Source: Steromphala cineraria
Lineage: Eukaryota > Mollusca > Gastropoda > Trochida > Trochidae
NCBI GenBank assembly: GCA_916613615.1
Contig: OU744727.1
Span: forward strand, 3,440,593 to 3,504,592
DNA length: 64,000 nt
Direction of reading: 5' to 3'
Shown here: piece after piece, positions 56,991 to 64,000 of the stretch
Numbering within the stretch: the stretch's first letter is position 1
Layout: each line of letters begins with the position of its first letter
Notes under the pieces: generated by a model
Database searches by the model: none
What the model saw: only the letters and a program-made list of their open reading frames with translations
Told to the model about the DNA's origin: nothing
Program-made: the position numbers and the translations under genes

Positions 56991-58439
56991 ATTAATTATG
57001 AATACCGTATTCTTTGTAGGTTCATGGTTCAGCATTAACTAACAAGGCAATGTTCTTATTCACATCATTATTCCTTACAAAAAGACAAATTGATATTTCA
57101 TCAATACATTATCAATGTAAACGTAACATTGATCTACATTATAGGATCAACAAGGAAGATTATTTTATGGATAATCAACTTCTTTATTCTTTGTAGGAAT
57201 AAAATATTACAAATAATTGATTGTTAGATTGTTGATTGTTACACTTAATGCCTTTAAACATTCATAACGGGGTCAAACAGACTGATTGAATTGACCAGCA
57301 CAACTAAATTTACTTTGAAGTTAACAAACAATCAAAGTTTGACGATAATGCTCTACAACGCCACAGGGGACAAATGACTCTTTAATAAAAAATGTTGTTC
57401 CCTGTTTAGCTTCGGAAACATCTTTTCAATTGAAATTGATTGCAATTTGCTGAGAGGATGCTGATTATGTAAATTATTGATGAGGAAAAAGTCAAACTTA
57501 GAAAATAACCCTCTGGGAAAACATTATTAGCTACTAAAGCTATAAGTAGGTTTTTAAAAAATATTGTATATGGATTCATTATAATTTTAATATTTTATTG
57601 GATTTAACATTTTGACCGCTATTATTTGTCTATAAGTACCAAAATGACCTCAAATATCCAAGTATTTTGTGAATTCAGGTGAAATACCACTCAGACAACA
57701 TAAATCTCTCACATTTTTGAATTGCATATAAGAATATTGAACAAAGATCAACAACAATTTCACATACAAGTTTTTGCAAAAAACCGTTTTGGTACAGTAT
57801 TTGCAATCCCACGACAAAACAGTTGAACTGAAACCACATGTATTTTAACAATTTGTTACTAACTGAGGATCTGGTTTGTCACGATGTATTCAAATAAAAA
57901 GCATATGGATGAACACTATATTCGATAGAGGTGAAAGTACACAGTTGTGACTTAACATGCTGCCAATTACAAAGTAAAACAAAATATACCATTCGGCATG
58001 TAACACATTATCTTATAGTTTCAAGTATTGCCTTTAAACGCATTTATCTTAACAAATTTGATCGAAGTAGTGATATCCATCCTGATGTGTGAGTACCAGA
58101 TTAAACGTTTTCGTTTGTTTGGAAGTCAGGCCAAATTTGTATTACATGATTTATGAAGATATAACTTATGACAAGACTATAAAGAAACAATATTGTTCTT
58201 AATATTTCCATAAATTCCCCTTACCTCACCTCATGATGTTTTCTGATTCAAGGAGAGTTCAACAGTGAAAAGTTTAAAATAATTTTGTTTCACAAAACGT
58301 GCTGCCGCCCCTTTAAAGGTTGTCTTTGCCCTTTCTAATGAAATTATTTGACGCGCCACGTTTGATATAGACTTTAGTATATTTGTTAAGTTAATGAAGT
58401 AAAACTGAACTGCAGATTTTGTCAAAAGACAAAATATGA
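56991..58439. other. AT-rich spacer, old repeat pieces
   Basis: No gene. 57400-57550 resembles 18040-18260 and 27855-28090. 58290-58320 (AAACGTGCTGCCGCCCCTTTAA) looks like a right terminal repeat of the TTAA-type MITE family, with the rest of the element not recognised. Confidence 0.45.
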
Positions 58440-61400
58440 GATAAGGGAATGGAAGCTACGGAGTTCATGAAGTCGTTTTGTACTGTGTAATACAATTATG
58501 AACCAGTGTCAGGGACAGGTCTATAAATACACATGGTACTAATCGAATATCTTGAGTGTTGTAGTCAGTGTACAATTAACCTTGTTTGACCCATGTGACA
58601 GAAATGATTATCTTCAAAAAGAAAATTTAAAACTCTACGAAAGTAACAATCGGGTAATACATCTCTTGTCTCAGTTCAATGATATGTAATGACCTTGAAC
58701 AAATGATTGACCAGGATATGACATAGCAGAAGACGTATGTTGCTTCGTACAATCTTTAAAATTCAACGATTTGGTTCTGACTGAGGTAAGAACATTTTGT
58801 TAGATTTTTGTTCAAAGTTCACAATAGAAATAAAGACATGTCATTAAAATCTAAGAGTATTTTAGAACACATCAACATTTTCACTTCTTCACTGTTATAG
58901 AAATAACACAAATATTCACAATGTTAATCTTTTCATATAAAAAAAAGCTTTACATCGAAACAGATACTGAAATTCATCTATTTGTGAGTCACAGAGTGTC
59001 AGTTTCTATATTCAAGATGAGAAATAAGGTAAATGACTAAATCTTTCAGTAAATATTTTACAAAACCGTTTAGCAAATTTGTACACATCTAACTACAACT
59101 AACGCAAATGATTTGAAATGTTCAATGATACAATCCCGGATTAAGATGAACAGTTTAAAACTCTTTTTTAAATTTAAAGGATCTCTTTCACTCTGTTTGA
59201 TCAAGCTCCTTAAACTGTATCAAGTTTTATCTTTATCAAGTATATCAATTTAAATCAATTTTATAAATGTAAGGTTATGAAAAACGTATGATCTAGAAAA
59301 TAGATACATTTGAAAGGCAAATATGAATAACAAAACACTCGTTATTATAGTTGCCTTTATTTGCAAAAATTATATTTGTAAATGACCTTCAAAACATTTA
59401 GTGCATTGTGAACTTTTCATGAACATCAACACCTAAATATTAAAGATATACAAATTATTAAACAAATGAGGTTTCAATTATAAATCTCAGGTCAATACTG
59501 CTTCATTTTCGTGACTGGATTTACCATTCTTCTTGTATTAGAAAGGGTAAAGGAAAAATCCACACTTAAATGACAGATATGATATGAAGGTTATAAGAAA
59601 GAAATAAAGCTGATATTGAATTACCTTACTTTAGAAATATCTGTTTTTTTTACCGATAAACAATCGGACTAACTTTAGTACATTCGTGGTTTGACATGTG
59701 ACAGGTTGTACTTCCTTGTGACAAAATGGGGTTGATTGATCAATGTATAGAAAGACGAATGAAGAAAATAGATTTTTGTTATCTGAGAACAAACTGTTCC
59801 CCTCATTAGTTGACAATGTATTGATTTTGAGGCTGCTCGAAGAGAATAGTTGTACAAGAAGCCTTCTGATGAAACAGTGAGGACTAATGAACTAATGATT
59901 TCTAGTGTTCTTGAGATTTAATCTTCATGATCCAACATGGTGTGTTACTTGAATTGTTCATTAATTAGCACAACAAGAACTATATCCTCTCTCCCCCTCC
60001 CCAAACTCAACCTCAGTCAAAATTGTAAAATTGCACATGGTGTACTCTTGTCAGAAAAGCAAGATTTATATCAACTTAATGGACGCAAATTTGAGTTGTC
60101 TCAACACCATCAATTGCAAGTGCATTTACAAAACAATTAATTTGGTTATTGTATTGTAAACACATAGAAATAGAGGTAGAGGCAGAGGTATTTGGTGCTT
60201 GACTTGAAGAAATTGAATTTGATCTGTGACAATGTTCTTGGCAGAATTTTAATCAGTACGTTAATGTCAACATATTCACTTTGACATAATTGTATGCCAT
60301 ATTACCAATCCCATTTCATCTAAAGTTGGGTTAGTCTATTTATCAACTACTTCATGGTTTCATTAATTAAACGGAATGGTCGACTCTTTTTTAATCTTAT
60401 TTCTCAAAGTTTTAAGATAGAAAATGACATATTTGTTCATCTTTGATAAACCCTTTTGTCTATCGGTTCATTTCTTTTCTTTGTTCGGATTTTAATAGAA
60501 AATAACAAGACATGACAACTGTTATCGTATCCTAAGCAGTTGACAATCTAGGTGAATAAAGATTGACGGATGTGTAATATGTTGAAATTGTAAGACGAAA
60601 TAAAACGTCATACTTTAATTTTGAACCGAAACACATGCCTCAAATATAAATAATCAATTAGAAGGTGAGATTCTAAAAAATGAACCGTCTAAAAATATGA
60701 TACCTTTTTGAGGTTTTGAAAAAAAGAAGGTTGAAATTATTCCATATTTGTTTTTATTATTTTAGAGAAAAGCATCAAAATTAAGGATATAAATGTCACC
60801 TTCATACTGGACCCTTTATGCCTCGAATGCGTGTTCAAAGTTACTTTCAGTGCTAGTCGCTGCTAGTGTGATGGCATCATGCATTAAATATGATGCGAAC
60901 TTTCCTGTTAAGTTAGGCATTAAGACAGATAATAAGCTGCAGTGATTTTGACAGGCAGAATTAATATGAAACACAACTGCATTAAATCTAAGGCAAAATA
61001 ACAAATGTATGTCATCTAAATGAAAACAATATTGGTGCATTGATGCTTTGAGTAAATCTTATGTTTAGAATAAGATGTGAAGTGTAATTAGTTCATTATT
61101 GACATGTGCATGAAGATGTCCATAGAATGTTTTACAAGTATCTTATCTGTTTTAAATGAGGCTGGGACAATGACAGATTAGTGAGTAATCATCTAAGGCA
61201 ATTTCCAACGAATTATTTAAATGTGAAATGATAATTTTAAACATTTATGTAATATGTAAGATTAAGAAATAAAGATATAAACAGTTTGAACGACGCTTGT
61301 TTAAGATTTAACTGATTTGGATATGGCCTGTATCAAAAGCACATTAAACTCTTTGTTTGAAAGCATTAAGTTTATATACAAAGAACTTAAGACACACTTT

Positions 61401-62915
61401 CTGTCCCCAATCACTCGATCTGTTTCCATCCTCTCTCTCTTTTATCTACGTGTTAAATAACTGACATGTTGCTTACTATTAAGAGAGGCACAGCTATTCA
61501 TTTCAGAAACAATCCAAGTTGACATTCAGTAAATGTCAACAACAAAAATTTACCCGGACGTTTTCAATTATCTAATTTCCTTTGCAGTAAATAAAATTTA
61601 CTACATGATAAAACAACATTTCAGTGCCATATTATGATCAATGATAATATGATTATTTCTATTTGGATACATTTCACTAAATATAGCACGCTCATTTCCA
61701 CAAGGGATGTTATCTTGATATTCTAACCTCATGTATAAAGTCTGTTTAATCTATCAGGAACATTTCGTAATAGGGAAATATAGTTTCAGTCTCAGAAAAC
61801 TACAAGTGGATGAAAAGCTATCAATAACTTTAAAGTTCAACTGTAATAAATCCGGAACTCTCCGTGATTATTTGAATACCTTGGAGAAATCATGATGATC
61901 TGACTTTTTGACTGGCCTTTCAGAAGTGATGCTGCTGTACAACTCAAGTATTGTGAATTATTCATTTGACATTCTTAACTCAAATGGTCTTAAAGAGCCA
62001 CTCTTGATTTCCAGGACCTAATGTTTTGCTTTGACATGAAGCTCAAGGTTATTTGTGGTGACAGAATTCAATAAATGTAAAATGTACTTACTTGAATGGC
62101 AAATATATGAAAAATACTGTTGAAACGTTAATGTATGTACAAAACAAGATAACATACGACCAATTTGCAAAGACACTATTCATACACACATTTCTTTCCG
62201 CAAAGTGTGTAAGAGATTCGACTTTTTAGTTAACCATAAAATTAATCCTGTGTTAAGAAAACATGAAACATCAAAGTGCGCCGCCTGTCGACTTCATGCT
62301 ATCTATTTTGGATTTTCAAGGTGTCGACTTCCTACGATCATACATTCATACAACCTGACAAACAGCATCTACTCCAACACGTTTTACTCTGGATCAGATT
62401 ACTTTCAAAATTATGTTTGACCAATCAACGTCAACGACTGTCCGATATTCCATGATTATTATGGCTCTATACATGTACCACCATAACCTTATATTTTTAC
62501 CAACCATTTACACTTCGCAAACAAATGAAACAATAAACAGAATGTGGTAAATGTGGAGTGGTTTTTTAAACATTGTGATTTCATTCAACTGATATTGTGC
62601 AGTGAATTGGACTGGACATATACTAGTGGTTGAATTACGTAATTGATGCCATGCCGATACAAACCAGATTTTACCATTTTCAAAATTTATTATTCATTGA
62701 CAATTTGCTGACTTTGTATCACGCTGATTGAAAACACATCTCATTTTCATCATCCCGTTTAAGTTCAAGTGTTTTGTGGAACAACTTTCTAGTTTTTTTA
62801 TGTTGGAATGGCGAATTATGCTATTTTTTGGGTGCTTTTGTTAAGGATTCAATCTCACATGTGTCAGTGTTTCTTATGGGTTGTTGGTCAGTATGTAAAT
62901 GTAAAACATGTGAAT
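58440..62915. repeat. Large unit D (partial, most diverged)
   Basis: Starts at the AGGTCTATAAATACACATGG block (58515). It runs through GACATGTGACAGGTTGTACT (59695), the CTGTGACAATG block (60223), CAATCCAAGTTGACATTCAGTA (61510) and the AGAAGTGATGCTGCTGTACA block (61922). It ends with the terminal block shared with unit C (about 62790-62915). The left third of the unit found in A-C is missing. There is no conserved ORF. Confidence 0.75.
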
Positions 62916-62955
62916 CCCATGCATAATTGAATACCAGATACGTAGCTGAACCATC

Positions 62956-63446
62956 TTAAAGAGACACAGAGTATGTTGATAGGATCACATATGTCAAATT
63001 TTGAAATCGATGTTATTACACCAGGAGCCACTAACTGTTACTGAAAATAACAAGTTAAGGGTTAATCAGTACATTAGAGAGAAAATACGGCCATTCAAAG
63101 TCGTGATTTTGATCGAAAACCGGACAATGTGGTTCGAGTGGCGAGCGCAAGTTCCCCAAACGTAATTTTGAAACCTTGTCATAAGATGACAGGAAGATAT
63201 ATTCGATAGTGTTTATTAGGTATTTTAACTTATAGGTAGATTAATTGGATGCATAATGTCGAATATTAAAAGTATTTGAGATATTTTCTTGATTTGTTTA
63301 TAAAATCAAGCATTTTGAGATATTATGGATAATGGATGTATTTGCAATTTCAGTGATGAGATATAAACTTCAATCAGCATATTAGATATTTTGTAGCTTA
63401 TCAAAACCAAATACAATTTTAAGAAAGATACTCTGTGTCACTTTAA
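62956..63446. mobile_element. 491-bp MITE with TTAA ends
   Basis: TTAAAGAGACACAGAGTAT at the left and ATACTCTGTGTCACTTTAA at the right form ~19-bp inverted repeats with one or two mismatches. TTAA stands at both borders. No ORF. Possibly related in class to family X (TTAAAGG ends) but with different sequence inside. Confidence 0.75.
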
Positions 63447-63595
63447 TACGTTTAGGGCCAACTAGTTTATCATTCCATTTTTATTCAATGTTAATCAAAC
63501 TGGATTCGGGAGGAGAACTTACACCATATTGCATATTCATGATCTTATTTGTAGAGATGAAGTAGTGTCCATAGTCACTGAGGTTTTTTCAACTT

Positions 63596-63767
63596 CAGTA
63601 GAACACGGATATAGCGAACACGGATATAGCGAACACTCGGATATAGCAACACATTTTCAAGTCCCGTCCCTATACAATATCATTTAAATTATATGCGTAT
63701 AGCGAACACCGGATATAGCGAACTAAATTCTTTGGTCCCTTGGAGTTCGTTACATCGTGTTCTACTG
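63596..63767. mobile_element. pogo/Tigger-like MITE, second copy
   Basis: CAGTAGAACACGGATATAGC at the left and a ...CATCGTGTTCTACTG end at the right, with internal repeats of CGGATATAGCGAACA. Same family as 43708-43858. TA follows the right end; the left flank is TT, so one target base has changed. Confidence 0.65.
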
Positions 63768-63784
63768 TAATCGAAAAATTTGAA

Positions 63785-63900
63785 AGACCATCATGATGAA
63801 TGTTTCGGGTTTAATTAGCGTCCTGAAACCACTAATTTGTCTGTGGATAATAACTCCTTGTTGTCCTACTTGTAGCACAACTAATTACACATTATATAGG
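63785..63900. repeat. Dispersed block, copy of 54140-54260
   Basis: Contains TTAATTAGCGTCCTGAAACC, CTGTGGATAAT and CACAACTAATTAC, in the same order as 54140-54260. The remaining bases to the window end show nothing further. Confidence 0.6.
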
Positions 63901-64000
63901 TAAACGTTACATGTACTTTCCCAATAAATAAAAACGCCATTTGAGTTTCCTCTCATCTTCCATAACATATGGACGTAAATTAAAGAGATGCTAACATTTC

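Noticed and set aside
1..64000. tRNA, rRNA, CRISPR arrays, bacterial operons
   Set aside because: None seen on reading both strands. Small tRNA-like pieces inside SINEs could be missed without a structure search.

Overview
The window is eukaryotic and looks like animal, probably lophotrochozoan and most likely a mollusc. The evidence is an AT-rich background, one spliced host gene with GT-AG introns, and a dense mix of LINE, Penelope-like, DIRS-like and small TIR elements. The species call is an inference from the repeat types only. No bacterial operons, tRNA, rRNA or CRISPR arrays were seen.

Layout. Positions 1-10.9 kb hold an imperfect local duplication (about 1415-5604 and 6233-9716, with an older relic at 9775-10400). 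It carries degenerate minus-strand LINE reverse transcriptase remains, TTAA-type MITEs, a long hairpin insertion and several unnamed repeat families. Positions 11.0-14.2 kb hold the only supported host gene: a six-exon minus-strand gene encoding about 430 residues, with a TATA box, a coding 21-bp minisatellite, a short coiled coil and a BEN-like C-terminal region. Positions 14.6-15.8 kb hold a broken plus-strand LINE. Positions 15.8-20.1 kb are repeat-derived and non-coding.

Positions 20126-26503 are a structurally complete DIRS-like (tyrosine-recombinase) retrotransposon, strikingly GC-rich against its surroundings. It has perfect 116-bp inverted repeats and an internal complementary region that matches both outer ends and overlaps at a single AAT. 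Its ORFs are a zinc-finger gag-like ORF1 split in two frames, an intact RT/RNase H ORF with a C-terminal Dam-like region, and a tyrosine recombinase with a TAG stop inside its HxxR box. The ~80-bp minisatellite in its leader is unusual.

Positions 28.4-29.2 kb hold the GIY-YIG end of a Penelope-like element bounded by a 74-bp inverted repeat. From 30.5 to 62.9 kb most of the DNA is four diverged copies (A-D) of a 7-8 kb unit with no convincing ORF. MITEs present in some copies and absent in others date the copying. The remainder holds a 36-bp minisatellite, a 0.3-kb tandem duplication and more TIR elements.

The genes do not form a pathway. This is a transposon-rich, repeatedly duplicated chromosomal segment with one host gene.
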